Source: Luteimonas yindakuii
GTDB lineage: Bacteria > Pseudomonadota > Gammaproteobacteria > Xanthomonadales > Xanthomonadaceae
Length of the DNA: 64,000 nucleotides
Assembly (NCBI RefSeq): GCF_004803715.2
Contig: NZ_CP039383.2
Location: 2,294,001-2,358,000, forward strand
Direction of reading: 5' to 3'
The translations under genes were made by a program, and so were the position numbers. The first letter of the stretch is position 1; every line of letters starts with the position of its first letter. Below are positions 44,336-54,494 of the stretch, in pieces. The notes beneath the pieces were generated by a model. That model was not told the DNA's origin. It saw nothing but the letters and a program-made list of their open reading frames with translations, and searched no databases.

Positions 44336-44488
44336 GTTCTATGTCCTGATTGGGGAATATGTACGGCTCGTGGCCGCTTATGGTTGTTGGGCTGGAGCGG
44401 TGCAGCACCTGTCCGTGCAGAAGACGGAGGGCGCCCGGCGTAGGACCACGCCGGCGGCGGTGGCCCGGGACAGGCCCGGGCCGGTGGA

Positions 44489-44842
44489 TCAGAACTGCAG
44501 GCCACCCTCGCGGGCGGCATCGGCCAGTGCCTTGATGCGACCGTGGTAACGGTAGCCCGAGCGATCGAAGGCAATCTTCTCGACGCCGGCGGCACGCGCC
44601 TTCTCGGCGATCGCACGACCGACCTTGGCGGCGGCTTCGATGTTCTTGGCGCTGGTCAGGCCGTCGCGCACGTCGGCCTGGGTGGTGCTGGCCGCGGCCA
44701 GAACCTTCGAACCGTCGGCGCTGAACAGCTGTGCGTAGACGTGCTGGCCGGTGCGCAGCACCGACAGGCGCGGCATGCCGAGTTCGCGGATGCGCGAGCG
44801 GGTGCTCTTGGCGCGGCGCAGGCGGGCGTTCTTCTTGTCCAT
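44489..44842 (-). CDS. rplR: 50S ribosomal protein L18
   Basis: 117 residues. L18 carries 5S rRNA into the central protuberance. [20 protein letters not shown] and the C-terminal [24 protein letters not shown] are family hallmarks. It follows rplF by 86 bp with no gene between. Confidence 0.98.
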   Translation of the reverse strand: MDKKNARLRRAKSTRSRIRELGMPRLSVLRTGQHVYAQLFSADGSKVLAAASTTQADVRDGLTSAKNIEAAAKVGRAIAEKARAAGVEKIAFDRSGYRYHGRIKALADAAREGGLQF

Positions 44843-44928
44843 GGTGGTTTCTCTCTAGGAAGCGGATCGACGCGGCTTTTCCGTTGCAGGCCCGGCCTTG
44901 ACAGGCGGGACGCTGCGCGGGAACCGGC

Positions 44929-45459
44929 TTATGCCTTCTTGGCTTCCTTGCGGATGACGGTCTCGTCGGAGTACTTCACGCCCTTGCCCTTGTAGGGCTC
45001 CGGCGGACGGAATCCGCGAATCTTGGCGGCAGCCTGGCCCACGGCCTGCTTGTCGGCGCCGCTGATCAGGATTTCGGTCTGGGTCGGGGTGGTGATCGAC
45101 ACGCCTTCCGGCGCCTGGAACACCACCGGATGCGAGAACCCCAGCGCCAGGCTCAGGTCCTTGCCCTGCATGGACGCGCGGTAACCCACGCCGACCAGCT
45201 CGAGCTTGCGCTCGAAGCCCTGCGACACGCCGTGCACCATGTTGGCGAGGATCGAGCGCAGGGTGCCGGTGATGGCCATGTGCGAAGACGGGTCGACCGG
45301 CGACAGCACGGCCTGGCCGTCCTCGACCCTGATCTCGACGCCTTCGGGCTTGGCGGTGGTCAGGGCGCCCTTCGGGCCCTTCACGCCGACGAAGTCGGCC
45401 TGGATATTGAGTTCGACGCCCTGCGGCAGGGCGATTGGCTTCTTGGCGACGCGAGACAT
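44929..45459 (-). CDS. rplF: 50S ribosomal protein L6
   Basis: 176 residues. L6 lies at the base of the L7/L12 stalk near the factor-binding site; mutations here give gentamicin tolerance in E. coli. [17 protein letters not shown] begins it and the C-terminal [21 protein letters not shown] contacts 23S rRNA. The ATG at 45459 is 13 bases after rpsH; a longer in-frame start overlaps rpsH and is rejected. Confidence 0.98.
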   Translation of the reverse strand: MSRVAKKPIALPQGVELNIQADFVGVKGPKGALTTAKPEGVEIRVEDGQAVLSPVDPSSHMAITGTLRSILANMVHGVSQGFERKLELVGVGYRASMQGKDLSLALGFSHPVVFQAPEGVSITTPTQTEILISGADKQAVGQAAAKIRGFRPPEPYKGKGVKYSDETVIRKEAKKA

Positions 45460-45472
45460 GATCCGTTCTCCC

Positions 45473-45868
45473 TTATGCCACGAAGCACAGGACCTCGCCG
45501 CCGACGCCATGCTGGCGTGCCTGCGAGTCGGTCATGATGCCCTTCGAGGTGGAAATGATGGCGATGCCCATGCCGTTGAGGACCTTGGGCAGCTCGTCCT
45601 TGCCACGGTACTGGCGCAGGCCGGAGCGCGAGAAGCGCTGCATGCGCTCGATGACCGGACGGCCGGCGTAGTACTTCAGCTCGATCTGGAGATCGGCCTT
45701 CGCGCCGTTCTCGGTGACGCGGTAGTCGGCGATATAGCCTTCGTCCTTGAGGACCTTGGCGATTGCCGTCTTGATCTTCGACGACGGCATCTTCACCGTC
45801 GGCTTGCCGACCGCGGCCGCATTCTTCATGCGGACCAGCATGTCGGCGATGGGATCAGTCATGCTCAT
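45473..45868 (-). CDS. rpsH: 30S ribosomal protein S8
   Basis: 131 residues beginning [18 protein letters not shown]8 binds the central domain of 16S rRNA and is the translational repressor of the spc operon in E. coli. The C-terminal [25 protein letters not shown] is conserved. A 192-bp gap separates it from rpsN; TACAAT on the minus strand at 45985-45980 is a possible internal -10. Confidence 0.98.
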   Translation of the reverse strand: MSMTDPIADMLVRMKNAAAVGKPTVKMPSSKIKTAIAKVLKDEGYIADYRVTENGAKADLQIELKYYAGRPVIERMQRFSRSGLRQYRGKDELPKVLNGMGIAIISTSKGIMTDSQARQHGVGGEVLCFVA

Positions 45869-46060
45869 GAGTATTCACCTTTGAGTAGCACCGATATCCG
45901 CTTTCGCGAAATCTTGGGTTGTGCCCACCCCGTGCAACAGAGGCAGGGCCGGCCGCCTGCAAACGGCGGGTAGCCGGGCATTGTACAGCACGGAAACCGG
46001 TTGTGTACCGGCACCGTGCGATGACGCCAGTGCCGCCCGTCGCCGGACGGCCGTTGCGCT

Positions 46061-46366
46061 TTACCAGCTGGCCTTGCGCAGGCCGGGCACGTCGCCACGC
46101 ATGGTCGCTTCGCGCAGCTTGTTGCGGCCGAGGCCGAACTTGCTGTAGACGGCGCGCGGACGGCCGGTCATGGCGCAGCGCGTGGTCTGGCGGGCCGGCG
46201 ACGAGTCGCGCGGCAGCTTCTGCAGACGGGTGACCGCGTCCATCTTCTCTTCGTAGCTGGCCGTGTCGCCGGCGATGATCTTCTTCAGCTCATCGCGCTT
46301 GGCCGCGTACTTCTTCACCAGCTTGGCCCGCTTGACTTCGCGGTTGACCATGGAGGTCTTTGCCAT
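46061..46366 (-). CDS. rpsN: 30S ribosomal protein S14, zinc-free form
   Basis: 101 residues. S14 is a late-assembling protein of the 30S head. This is the long form without the CxxC zinc knuckles: only one Cys ([11 protein letters not shown]) is present, so it does not need zinc. Starts [20 protein letters not shown]; an in-frame ATG 63 bp upstream would overlap rplE and is rejected. Confidence 0.97.
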   Translation of the reverse strand: MAKTSMVNREVKRAKLVKKYAAKRDELKKIIAGDTASYEEKMDAVTRLQKLPRDSSPARQTTRCAMTGRPRAVYSKFGLGRNKLREATMRGDVPGLRKASW

Positions 46367-46376
46367 AAGTGTTTCC

Positions 46377-46919
46377 TCAGTTCCGGAACGGGAAGCGGAA
46401 GGCCTCGAGCAGGGCCTTGGCCTCCGCATCGGTCTTCGCCGTGGTGGTGATGGCGATATCCATGCCGCGGATCGCGTCGACCTGGTCGAAGTCGATTTCC
46501 GGGAAGATGATCTGTTCCTTCACGCCCATGTTGTAGTTGCCGCGGCCATCGAACGAGCGGCCCGACACGCCACGGAAGTCGCGCACGCGGGGCAGCGAGA
46601 CGTTCACCAGGCGGTCCAGGAACTCGTACATGTGGTTGCGGCGCAGGGTGACCTTGCAGCCGATCGGCCAGCCGTCGCGGATCTTGAACGATGCCACCGA
46701 GACGCGCGACTTGGTGACCAGCGGCTTCTGGCCGGAGATCTTCGCCATGTCGGCGGTCGCATTCTCGAGCACCTTCTTGTTCGCGGCAGCCTCGCCCACG
46801 CCCATGTTGAGCGTGATCTTGGTCAGCTTCGGGACTTCCATGATGTTGGCGTAGCCGAACTGCTCCATGAGCTTCGGCACCACCTCATCCTTGTAGAACT
46901 TTTCCAGACGCGTCGTCAT
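46377..46919 (-). CDS. rplE: 50S ribosomal protein L5
   Basis: 180 residues. L5 binds 5S rRNA and contacts the P-site tRNA and S13. Motifs [32 protein letters not shown] and [19 protein letters not shown] are intact. It lies 11 bases after rplX and 10 before rpsN. Confidence 0.98.
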   Translation of the reverse strand: MTTRLEKFYKDEVVPKLMEQFGYANIMEVPKLTKITLNMGVGEAAANKKVLENATADMAKISGQKPLVTKSRVSVASFKIRDGWPIGCKVTLRRNHMYEFLDRLVNVSLPRVRDFRGVSGRSFDGRGNYNMGVKEQIIFPEIDFDQVDAIRGMDIAITTTAKTDAEAKALLEAFRFPFRN

Positions 46920-46930
46920 TTCAACATTCC

Positions 46931-47248
46931 TCAGGCGTCAACCGCCTCACCGCTGGAGCGGAACACGCGAATGCGGCGTCCATCCTCCAGCACCTTGGTC
47001 CCGATGCGCTCGCCCTTGCCCGAGGCAGGATTGAACGGCATCACATTGGATACATGGATCGGCGCTTCGCGCTCGATCACGCCGCCTGGCTGGTTGGCCT
47101 GCGGGTTGGGCTTGGTATGGCGCTTGATGATGTTGACGTTGGACACGACGACCGTGTCGCCGATCACGCGCACCACGTCGCCTTTCTTGCCCTTGTCCTT
47201 GCCGGCGGTCACGATGACGTGGTCGCCCTTCTTGATACGGTTAGCCAT
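46931..47248 (-). CDS. rplX: 50S ribosomal protein L24
   Basis: 105 residues with the KOW motif near the start ([23 protein letters not shown]). L24 is one of two initiators of 50S assembly and sits near the tunnel exit. Spaced 15 bases after rplN. Confidence 0.98.
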   Translation of the reverse strand: MANRIKKGDHVIVTAGKDKGKKGDVVRVIGDTVVVSNVNIIKRHTKPNPQANQPGGVIEREAPIHVSNVMPFNPASGKGERIGTKVLEDGRRIRVFRSSGEAVDA

Positions 47249-47263
47249 TGTCTTGTCCTCCGC

Positions 47264-47632
47264 TCACAGCACTTCAGGTGCGAGCGAGACGATCTTCATG
47301 AACTTCTCGGAACGCAGCTCGCGCGTGACCGGCCCGAAGATGCGGGTGCCGATCGGCTCGTGCTTGTTGTTGAGCAGCACGGCGGCGTTGCCATCGAAGC
47401 GGATCAGCGAGCCGTCCGGACGGCGCACGCCCTTGCGGGTGCGGACGACGACGGCGTTGTACACCTCGCCCTTCTTCACCTTGCCGCGCGGGATGGCATC
47501 CTTGATGGACACCTTGATGACGTCGCCGATGCCGGCGTAACGGCGCTTGGAGCCACCGAGCACCTTGATGCACATCACTTCCTTGGCGCCGGAGTTGTCG
47601 GCCACGTCGAGGTGGCTTTGCATCTGGATCAT
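47264..47632 (-). CDS. rplN: 50S ribosomal protein L14
   Basis: 122 residues, the universal length. L14 forms intersubunit bridges with 16S rRNA and is the target of the silencing factor Rsf[21 protein letters not shown] is invariant. It starts 15 bases after rpsQ. Confidence 0.98.
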   Translation of the reverse strand: MIQMQSHLDVADNSGAKEVMCIKVLGGSKRRYAGIGDVIKVSIKDAIPRGKVKKGEVYNAVVVRTRKGVRRPDGSLIRFDGNAAVLLNNKHEPIGTRIFGPVTRELRSEKFMKIVSLAPEVL

Positions 47633-47647
47633 GGTCAGCGCTCCTCG

Positions 47648-47914
47648 TTATTCCGCTGCGCGCGTGATGATTTCAACCACGCGCCAGTTCTTGGTCTTGG
47701 ACATGGGCGCGATCTCCACCACGCGGACGGTGTCGCCCTCGTTGCAGGAATTGTCGGCGTCGTGGGCGTGCAGCTTGGTCGAACGGCGGATGTACTTGCC
47801 GTACAGCGCGTGCTTGACCTGCCGCTCGACCAGGACCGTCACGGTCTTGTCCATCTTGTTGCTGACGACACGGCCTTCGACCGTGCGCAGCTTCTTTTCG
47901 TTGTTGTCGGTCAT
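47648..47914 (-). CDS. rpsQ: 30S ribosomal protein S17
   Basis: 88 residues. S17 is a primary binder of the 5' domain of 16S rRNA. The OB-fold core [22 protein letters not shown] and [21 protein letters not shown] are conserved. It is the first gene past rpmC, 11 bases away. Confidence 0.98.
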   Translation of the reverse strand: MTDNNEKKLRTVEGRVVSNKMDKTVTVLVERQVKHALYGKYIRRSTKLHAHDADNSCNEGDTVRVVEIAPMSKTKNWRVVEIITRAAE

Positions 47915-47925
47915 CTCGGCCGTCC

Positions 47926-48129
47926 TCAGTTCTTCGCGCCAGCGTCGAGCTGGCCGATCACGGTGTGCACGCGGGCGATCTCGCGACGCACGCGACGGGC
48001 CTCGTGGCTCTTTGCAAGCTGGCCGGTGGCCTTCTGCATCCGCAGCGAGAACTGCTCCTTGTGCAGCTCGAGCAGGTGGGACTTGAGGTCGTCGACCGAC
48101 TTCTCACGCAGTTCCTTGATCGTAGCCAT
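47926..48129 (-). CDS. rpmC: 50S ribosomal protein L29
   Basis: 67 residues, two-helix protein at the tunnel exit that with L23 docks the signal recognition particle and trigger factor. [20 protein letters not shown] and the [11 protein letters not shown] helix are typical. Its ATG shares one base with the rplP stop (TGATG). Confidence 0.97.
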   Translation of the reverse strand: MATIKELREKSVDDLKSHLLELHKEQFSLRMQKATGQLAKSHEARRVRREIARVHTVIGQLDAGAKN

Positions 48130-48542
48130 CAGCGCACCGTCCGGGTCACGAATTGGGTGGTGACCGAAAGCTTGGCGGCGGCCAGGCGGAACGCTTCGCG
48201 CGCCGTCGCCTCGTCGATGCCCTCGATCTCGAAGATCATCCGGCCGGGCTGGATCTGGGCCACCCAGAACTCCACGCTGCCCTTGCCCGAGCCCATACGC
48301 ACTTCGATGGGCTTCTTGGTGATCGGCTTGTCGGGATAGACGCGGATCCACATCTTGCCGCCGCGCTTGACGTGACGGCTGATGGTGCGGCGACCGGCTT
48401 CGATCTGGCGGGCGGTCAGCTGGCCGGTCTGCGTTGCACGCAGGCCGTACTCGCCGAAGCTCACGGCATTGCCGTTCCACGCCAGGCCGTCGTTGCGGCC
48501 CTTGTGCATCTTGCGGTATTTGGTTCGCTTGGGTTGCAACAT
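48129..48542 (-). CDS. rplP: 50S ribosomal protein L16
   Basis: 137 residues. L16 positions A-site tRNA and is hydroxylated on Arg in some proteobacteria. [17 protein letters not shown] and [18 protein letters not shown] are hallmark motifs. It begins three bases after rpsC and is coupled to rpmC by a one-base overlap. Confidence 0.98.
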   Translation of the reverse strand: MLQPKRTKYRKMHKGRNDGLAWNGNAVSFGEYGLRATQTGQLTARQIEAGRRTISRHVKRGGKMWIRVYPDKPITKKPIEVRMGSGKGSVEFWVAQIQPGRMIFEIEGIDEATAREAFRLAAAKLSVTTQFVTRTVR

Positions 48543-48545
48543 GAC

Positions 48546-49283
48546 TTAGTCCCTCGCCTCGCGGTCGCGGCGCGGGCCACGGCGGTCGCGGTCACCGCGA
48601 TCACCACGCTCGCCACGCGGCGTGTCGTCCTGCTTCTCCTGGCCCACCTGGCTGAAATCGAAGATTTCGCCCTTGTAGATCCAGACCTTGATACCGATGA
48701 CGCCGTAGGTGGTGTGCGCCTCGGCGAAACCGTAGTCGACGTCGGCGCGCAGCGTGTGCAGCGGCACGCGACCTTCGCGGTACCACTCCGAACGCGCGAT
48801 CTCGGCGCCGTTGAGGCGGCCTGCGACGTTGACCTTGATGCCCAGCGCGCCGAGGCGCATCGCGTTGCCGACCGCGCGCTTCATCGCACGGCGGAACATG
48901 ATGCGGCGCTCGAGCTGCTGCGCGATCGACTCCGCCACCAGCTGCGCGTCGAGTTCGGGCTTGCGCACTTCGGTGACGTTGATGTGCGCCGGGACGCCCA
49001 TCATGTCGCTCACTTCCTTGCGCAGCTTCTCGATGTCCTCGCCACGCTTGCCGATCACCACGCCCGGGCGGGCGGTGTGGATCGTCACGCGCGCGGTCTT
49101 GGCCGGACGCTCGATCAGGATCTTGCTGATGCCGGCCTGGGCGAGCTTCTTGCGCAGCATTTCGCGGACCTTGAGGTCGGCGGCCAGGTAGTCGGCGTAA
49201 TCCTTCTTGCCGGCGTACCACTTCGAGTTCCAGTCCTTGGAGATACCGAGGCGGATGCCGGTCGGATGAACTTTATGACCCAT
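48546..49283 (-). CDS. rpsC: 30S ribosomal protein S3
   Basis: 245 residues. S3 lines the mRNA entry tunnel and has helicase-like activity with S4. N-terminal KH domain ([15 protein letters not shown], about 58-72) and C-terminal domain are complete. The last 25 residues are an Arg/Asp/Gly-rich tail ([18 protein letters not shown]), longer than in E. coli. It starts one base after rplV. Confidence 0.98.
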   Translation of the reverse strand: MGHKVHPTGIRLGISKDWNSKWYAGKKDYADYLAADLKVREMLRKKLAQAGISKILIERPAKTARVTIHTARPGVVIGKRGEDIEKLRKEVSDMMGVPAHINVTEVRKPELDAQLVAESIAQQLERRIMFRRAMKRAVGNAMRLGALGIKVNVAGRLNGAEIARSEWYREGRVPLHTLRADVDYGFAEAHTTYGVIGIKVWIYKGEIFDFSQVGQEKQDDTPRGERGDRGDRDRRGPRRDREARD

Positions 49284-49284
49284 G

Positions 49285-49620
49285 TTACTTGCCCTCTCCG
49301 ACGACGACGGTGATGTGGCTGGTCCGCTTCAGGATGCGGGTGCCGCGACCCTTCGCACGCGCCATGAAGCGCTTCAGCGTGGGACCCTCGTCGACCATGA
49401 TGGTCTTGACCTTCAGCTCGTCGACATCGGCGCCCTGGTTGTTCTCGGCATTGGCGATCGCCGACTCCACCACCTTCTTGATCAGGTGGGCAGCCTTCTT
49501 GTCCGAGAACTTCAGCAGGTTGACGGCGCGCTCGGCCGGCAGGCCGCGCACCTGGTCGGCGACCAGGCGTGCCTTCTGGGCGGAGATGCGCGCACTGCGC
49601 AGGATTGCTTTCGCTTCCAT
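49285..49620 (-). CDS. rplV: 50S ribosomal protein L22
   Basis: 111 residues from the chosen ATG. L22 has a long hairpin that reaches into the peptide tunnel; changes in it give macrolide resistance. The start at 49620 ([13 protein letters not shown]) is favoured because AAGGAG lies seven bases before it, while the alternative ATG at 49626 would sit too close to the same site. The loop [20 protein letters not shown] is wild-type-like. Confidence 0.97.
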   Translation of the reverse strand: MEAKAILRSARISAQKARLVADQVRGLPAERAVNLLKFSDKKAAHLIKKVVESAIANAENNQGADVDELKVKTIMVDEGPTLKRFMARAKGRGTRILKRTSHITVVVGEGK

Positions 49621-49630
49621 TGTCATCTCC

Positions 49631-49900
49631 TTAACGCGACTTCTTGTCGCCGCCATGACCCTTGAAGGTCCTGGTCAGGGCGAACTCGCCGAGCTTGTGG
49701 CCAACCATGTTCTCGTTGACGAGCACCGGAATGTGGTTCTTGCCGTTGTGCACGGCGATGGTGAAACCCACCATCTCCGGCAGGATCATCGAACGACGCG
49801 ACCAGGTCTTGATCGGCTTCTTGGTGTTGCTGCCCGCGGCTTCCACCTTCTTGACGAGGTGGTGGTCGACGAACGGGCCCTTCTTGAGTGAACGTGCCAT
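49631..49900 (-). CDS. rpsS: 30S ribosomal protein S19
   Basis: 89 residues. S19 sits in the 30S head with S13 and contacts A-site t[23 protein letters not shown] and the [19 protein letters not shown] end are conserved. Six bases separate it from rplB. Confidence 0.98.
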   Translation of the reverse strand: MARSLKKGPFVDHHLVKKVEAAGSNTKKPIKTWSRRSMILPEMVGFTIAVHNGKNHIPVLVNENMVGHKLGEFALTRTFKGHGGDKKSR

Positions 49901-49906
49901 GGCCGA

Positions 49907-50734
49907 TTAGCTCCTGCGATCGCGCACGATGAACTGCTGCGTGCGCTTGTTATGGCGGGTCTTGTAGCCCTTGGTCGGAACGCCCCACGGGGTGACCGGG
50001 TGCGGGTTGCCCTGACCGGCCTTGGCTTCACCACCGCCGTGCGGATGGTCGACCGGGTTCATCGCCGCACCGCGCACGGTCGGCTTGACACCGCGCCAGC
50101 GCTTCGCGCCCGCCTTGCCCAGCTTCTCGAGGCTGTGCTCGTCGTTGCCGACTTCGCCGATGGTGGCGCGGCACTCGGCCGGCACCTTGCGCATCTCGCC
50201 CGAACGCAGGCGCAGCGTGGCGTAACCCTGCTCACGTGCGACCAGCTGCACGCCGGCACCGGCAGCGCGCGCGATCTGCGCACCCTTGCCCGGCTTCATC
50301 TCGATGCAGTGCACCGTCGAGCCGACCGGGATGTTGCGCAGCGGCAGCGTGTTGCCGACCTTGATCGGCGCATCACTGCCCGCGATCACCTGGTCGCCGG
50401 CCTTCAGGCCCTTGGGGGCGATGATGTAGCGGCGCTCACCGTCGACGTAGCACAGCAGCGCGATGTGCGCGGTGCGGTTCGGGTCGTACTCGATCCGCTC
50501 CACGCGCGCCGGAATGCCTTCCTTGTTGCGCTTGAAGTCGATGATGCGGTAGTGCTGCTTGTGGCCACCACCGATGTGGCGGGTGGTGATGCGACCGTGG
50601 TGGTTACGGCCACCGGTCTTGCTCTTCTTCTCGACCAGCGCAGCGTGCGGCGCACCCTTGTGCAGGTCGGGAGTCACCACACGGACCGCGGCGCGGCGGC
50701 CGGCGGAAGTGGGCTTGAATTTCATCAATGGCAT
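49907..50734 (-). CDS. rplB: 50S ribosomal protein L2
   Basis: 275 residues. L2 is needed for subunit joining and peptidyl transfer. The invariant C-terminal segment [20 protein letters not shown] contains the His implicated in peptidyl transferase function; [23 protein letters not shown] opens the RNA-binding domain. It follows rplW by 44 bp. Confidence 0.98.
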   Translation of the reverse strand: MPLMKFKPTSAGRRAAVRVVTPDLHKGAPHAALVEKKSKTGGRNHHGRITTRHIGGGHKQHYRIIDFKRNKEGIPARVERIEYDPNRTAHIALLCYVDGERRYIIAPKGLKAGDQVIAGSDAPIKVGNTLPLRNIPVGSTVHCIEMKPGKGAQIARAAGAGVQLVAREQGYATLRLRSGEMRKVPAECRATIGEVGNDEHSLEKLGKAGAKRWRGVKPTVRGAAMNPVDHPHGGGEAKAGQGNPHPVTPWGVPTKGYKTRHNKRTQQFIVRDRRS

Positions 50735-50778
50735 GGGACTGGATCCTGTTTAGAGAAGTGCCGACGTATCGGACTTCG

Positions 50779-51078
50779 TCAGACCTTGGCCGTCATCACG
50801 TCGATCGACTGGCCTTCGGCCAGCGTCACGTACGCCTTGCGCCAGTCGCCGCGGCGGCCGGTACGAAAGCGGAAGGACTTGTTCTTGCCCTTCACGTTGA
50901 CCACGTTGACCGCCTCGACCTTCACGTCGAAGAGCTTCTCGACAGCCGCCTTGATGTCGGCCTTGGTGGCGTCGACCGCGACCTCGAAGGCGTACTGGTT
51001 GGACACTTCCTGCAGTCGCGCGGTCTTCTCGGAGACGCGCGGCGCACGGATCACCTCATAGAGCTTGGCGTCGTTCAT
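50779..51078 (-). CDS. rplW: 50S ribosomal protein L23
   Basis: 99 residues. L23 forms the chaperone and SRP docking site at the tunnel exit. The start at 51078 ([19 protein letters not shown]) overlaps the rplD stop by four bases (ATGA); an ATG three codons upstream is less likely. Confidence 0.97.
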   Translation of the reverse strand: MNDAKLYEVIRAPRVSEKTARLQEVSNQYAFEVAVDATKADIKAAVEKLFDVKVEAVNVVNVKGKNKSFRFRTGRRGDWRKAYVTLAEGQSIDVMTAKV

Positions 51079-51680
51079 GCGAGCCACTCCTCGATCTTCT
51101 TGACCGCATCGGTCGTGATCAGCACCGTGTCCGCGCCGACCAGCGAGACCGGGTCCAGGCCCTGCACGTCGCGGACCTGCACGTACGGCAGGTTGCGCGC
51201 CGACAGGTACAGATGCTCCGACGCTTCCTCGGTGACGATCAGCGGGCGCTTGCCCAGATCGAAAGCCTTGAGCTTGGTGACCAGCGCGCTGGTCTTCGTC
51301 GCGTCGACGTCGAACGCATCAACGACCTTCAGACGGCCCTGGCGGTTGAGCTCGGACAGGATCGCCGACATCGCCGCGCGGTACATCTTGCGGTTGACCT
51401 TCTGCGCGAAGCTGCGCGGCTTGGCCGCGAAGGTCACGCCACCGCCGACGAAGATCGGCGCGGTCAGGGCGCCGTGGCGAGCGCCGCCGCCCTTCTGCTT
51501 CTTCGACTTCTTGGTGGTGCCGCGGACTTCGGAACGGGTCTTCTGGGCCTTGGTGCCCGAACGACCTGCGTTGCGGTAGGCGACCACAACCTGATGGACC
51601 AGGTCCTGGCTGAAGTCGCGTCCGAACACGTCGTCGGAGACCGACAGCTTCTCGTTGCTATTGGTGATGGTGAGTTCCAT
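51075..51680 (-). CDS. rplD: 50S ribosomal protein L4
   Basis: 201 residues. L4 reaches into the tunnel with the basic loop [24 protein letters not shown]; in E. coli it also represses the S10 operon through the rpsJ leader. The C-terminal half ([20 protein letters not shown]) is standard. It lies 12 bases after rplC and is coupled to rplW. Confidence 0.98.
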   Translation of the reverse strand: MELTITNSNEKLSVSDDVFGRDFSQDLVHQVVVAYRNAGRSGTKAQKTRSEVRGTTKKSKKQKGGGARHGALTAPIFVGGGVTFAAKPRSFAQKVNRKMYRAAMSAILSELNRQGRLKVVDAFDVDATKTSALVTKLKAFDLGKRPLIVTEEASEHLYLSARNLPYVQVRDVQGLDPVSLVGADTVLITTDAVKKIEEWLA

Positions 51681-51692
51681 CGTCGTGACTCC

Positions 51693-52346
51693 TTAACCCT
51701 TGCTCGCAGGACGCACGATCACGTCGCCGCCTGGTGCACCAGGCACCGCGCCCTTGATCGCGATCAGGCCACGCTCGGCGTCGATCTTGATCACTTCAAG
51801 GTTCTGGGTGCTCTGGACGTCGGCGCCCATGTGGCCGGACATCTTCTTGCCCGGGAACACGCGACCCGGGGTCTGGCGCTGGCCCAGCGAACCGGGCGAA
51901 CGGTGCGACAGCGAGTTACCGTGCGTCGCGTCGCCCATGCTGAAGTTCCAGCGCTTGATCGTGCCCTGGAAGCCCTTGCCCTTGGTGACGCCCTGGACGT
52001 CGACCAGCTGGCCGACCTCGAAGATGTCAGCCTTGATCTCGCCGCCAATGGCGAAGTCGGCGATGCGGTCGTCCTCGACGCGCAGCTCCCACAGGCCGCG
52101 GCCGGCTTCGACCTTGGCCTTGGCCAGGTGGCCGGCCTCGGGCTTGTTGATCAGCGACGCGCGCTTGTGGCCCACGGTCACCTGCACGGCGCTGTAGCCG
52201 TCGGTATCCGTGGTCTTGATCTGGGTGATCCGGTTCGGGGTTGCTTCGATCAGGGTCACCGGCACGGAGTTGCCGTCCTCGGTGAACACCCGGCTCATGC
52301 CGGCCTTGCGACCGACGATACCCAGCGAATATTTCTTCGCAGTCAT
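51693..52346 (-). CDS. rplC: 50S ribosomal protein L3
   Basis: 217 residues. L3 starts 50S assembly and reaches to the peptidyl transferase centre. The loop containing [22 protein letters not shown] carries the Gln methylated by PrmB in E. coli. [18 protein letters not shown] opens the protein. Ten bases follow rpsJ. Confidence 0.98.
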   Translation of the reverse strand: MTAKKYSLGIVGRKAGMSRVFTEDGNSVPVTLIEATPNRITQIKTTDTDGYSAVQVTVGHKRASLINKPEAGHLAKAKVEAGRGLWELRVEDDRIADFAIGGEIKADIFEVGQLVDVQGVTKGKGFQGTIKRWNFSMGDATHGNSLSHRSPGSLGQRQTPGRVFPGKKMSGHMGADVQSTQNLEVIKIDAERGLIAIKGAVPGAPGGDVIVRPASKG

Positions 52347-52356
52347 CTCAGTGGCC

Positions 52357-52668
52357 TCAGGTCAGCTTGATCTGGACGTCGACGCCGGCCGCGAGCTCGA
52401 GCTTCATCAGCGCGTCAACGGTCTTGTCGTTCGGATCGACGATGTCCAGCACGCGCTTGTGCGTGCGGGTCTCGTACTGGTCGCGCGCGTCCTTGTCGAC
52501 GTGCGGCGACGTGAGGATGGTGTAACGCTCGATCTTGGTCGGCAACGGAATCGGGCCGCGCACCTGGGCGCCGGTCCGCTTCGCGGTTTCGACGATCTCG
52601 CTGGCCGAGCGATCGATCAGGCGATGATCGAAAGCCTTGAGCCGGATCCGGATCTTCTGGTCCGTCAT
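52357..52668 (-). CDS. rpsJ: 30S ribosomal protein S10
   Basis: 103 residues. S10 is in the 30S head and also acts as NusE, binding NusB in antitermination. [21 protein letters not shown] and [22 protein letters not shown] are invariant regions. It opens the S10 operon. GAGGAAAA lies upstream of the ATG at 52668, and a long structured leader precedes it. Confidence 0.98.
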   Translation of the reverse strand: MTDQKIRIRLKAFDHRLIDRSASEIVETAKRTGAQVRGPIPLPTKIERYTILTSPHVDKDARDQYETRTHKRVLDIVDPNDKTVDALMKLELAAGVDVQIKLT

Positions 52669-53034
52669 GACGGATTTTCCTCTGTTGGAAAGCACGCACC
52701 CTGGAATGCGGGCTTTTGCGAGGGGACTCGCAAATTTAAAGAGCGACGGGCTCCGCGGCTGGGTGCGCGGGACCCCATGTGATCGATGACGTGCCGGACC
52801 ATTCACCCGCGACCCGGCAGTACCCCTGAACAAACAAAGCAGGCCGGTTACCCGGCCCGCCCAGACGAGAAACGCAGACGCGACAACTCGCTCTTCCCTG
52901 TGTGCTCCGGACATTTCCGGAACGGGGAGAGCACTGCCTCGCGACATGTCCCTGTCTGGCGAAGACGAGGCGCATCCTGCACCTCTTTTCGCTGTTTCCG
53001 GCTTGCTTGAAGCGGCCGCCGGAAGTGGTCGAAC
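52669..53034 (-). promoter_or_regulatory. S10 operon leader with attenuator-like hairpins
   Basis: From the promoter at 53035-53064 the leader is about 360 nt with no gene. Two structures stand out. GGCCGG/CCGGCC with a four-base loop (52857-52842) is followed by TGCTTTGTTTGTT, an attenuator-like hairpin with U-rich tail. Nearer the gene, TTTGCGAG/CTCGCAAA (52734-52715) is a perfect eight-base stem. In E. coli, L4 binds the S10 leader and causes termination and translational repression; a similar control is plausible here, but the structures are not visibly homologous. Confidence 0.5.
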
Positions 53035-53064
53035 ATTCTAGCGGCATCCGCACCCGACTTGCAA
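53035..53064 (-). promoter_or_regulatory. Promoter of the S10 operon
   Basis: Minus-strand TTGCAA (53064-53059), an 18-bp spacer and TAGAAT (53040-53035). It is one of the best sigma-70 matches in the window and lies in the 554-bp tuf-rpsJ gap. RNA would start near 53028. Confidence 0.65.
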
Positions 53065-53152
53065 GTGCGGATATCGACCGGTTACGAACGCGAGTGCGCC
53101 TGCAACCAGCGTGCACCCGAAGGCGCACGCGTGGATCGTCAAGTTACTGGAC

Positions 53153-53213
53153 CCCCGAGTGGAACACTCGGGGATGACGACCTGACAAAGCCGTGCGCCC
53201 TGGGGGCGCACGG
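53153..53213 (-). terminator. Two hairpins after tuf, likely terminator
   Basis: A perfect ten-base stem CCGTGCGCCC/GGGCGCACGG (53191-53213) lies 10 bp past the tuf stop, followed on the minus strand by CTTTGTC. A second stem, CCCCGAGT/ACTCGGGG, is at 53153-53173. The T tract is weak, so partial read-through into the S10 operon is possible. Confidence 0.6.
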
Positions 53214-53222
53214 GTCAGGGCG

Positions 53223-54413
<1,191 letters not shown>

Positions 54414-54494
54414 GTGTCTAACTCCGAAATTTGGGGTTGGGGAGGTACCGGGAATCCGGGGCGGCTGCCCCGGATCCACCGCGGATCCCTGCTC

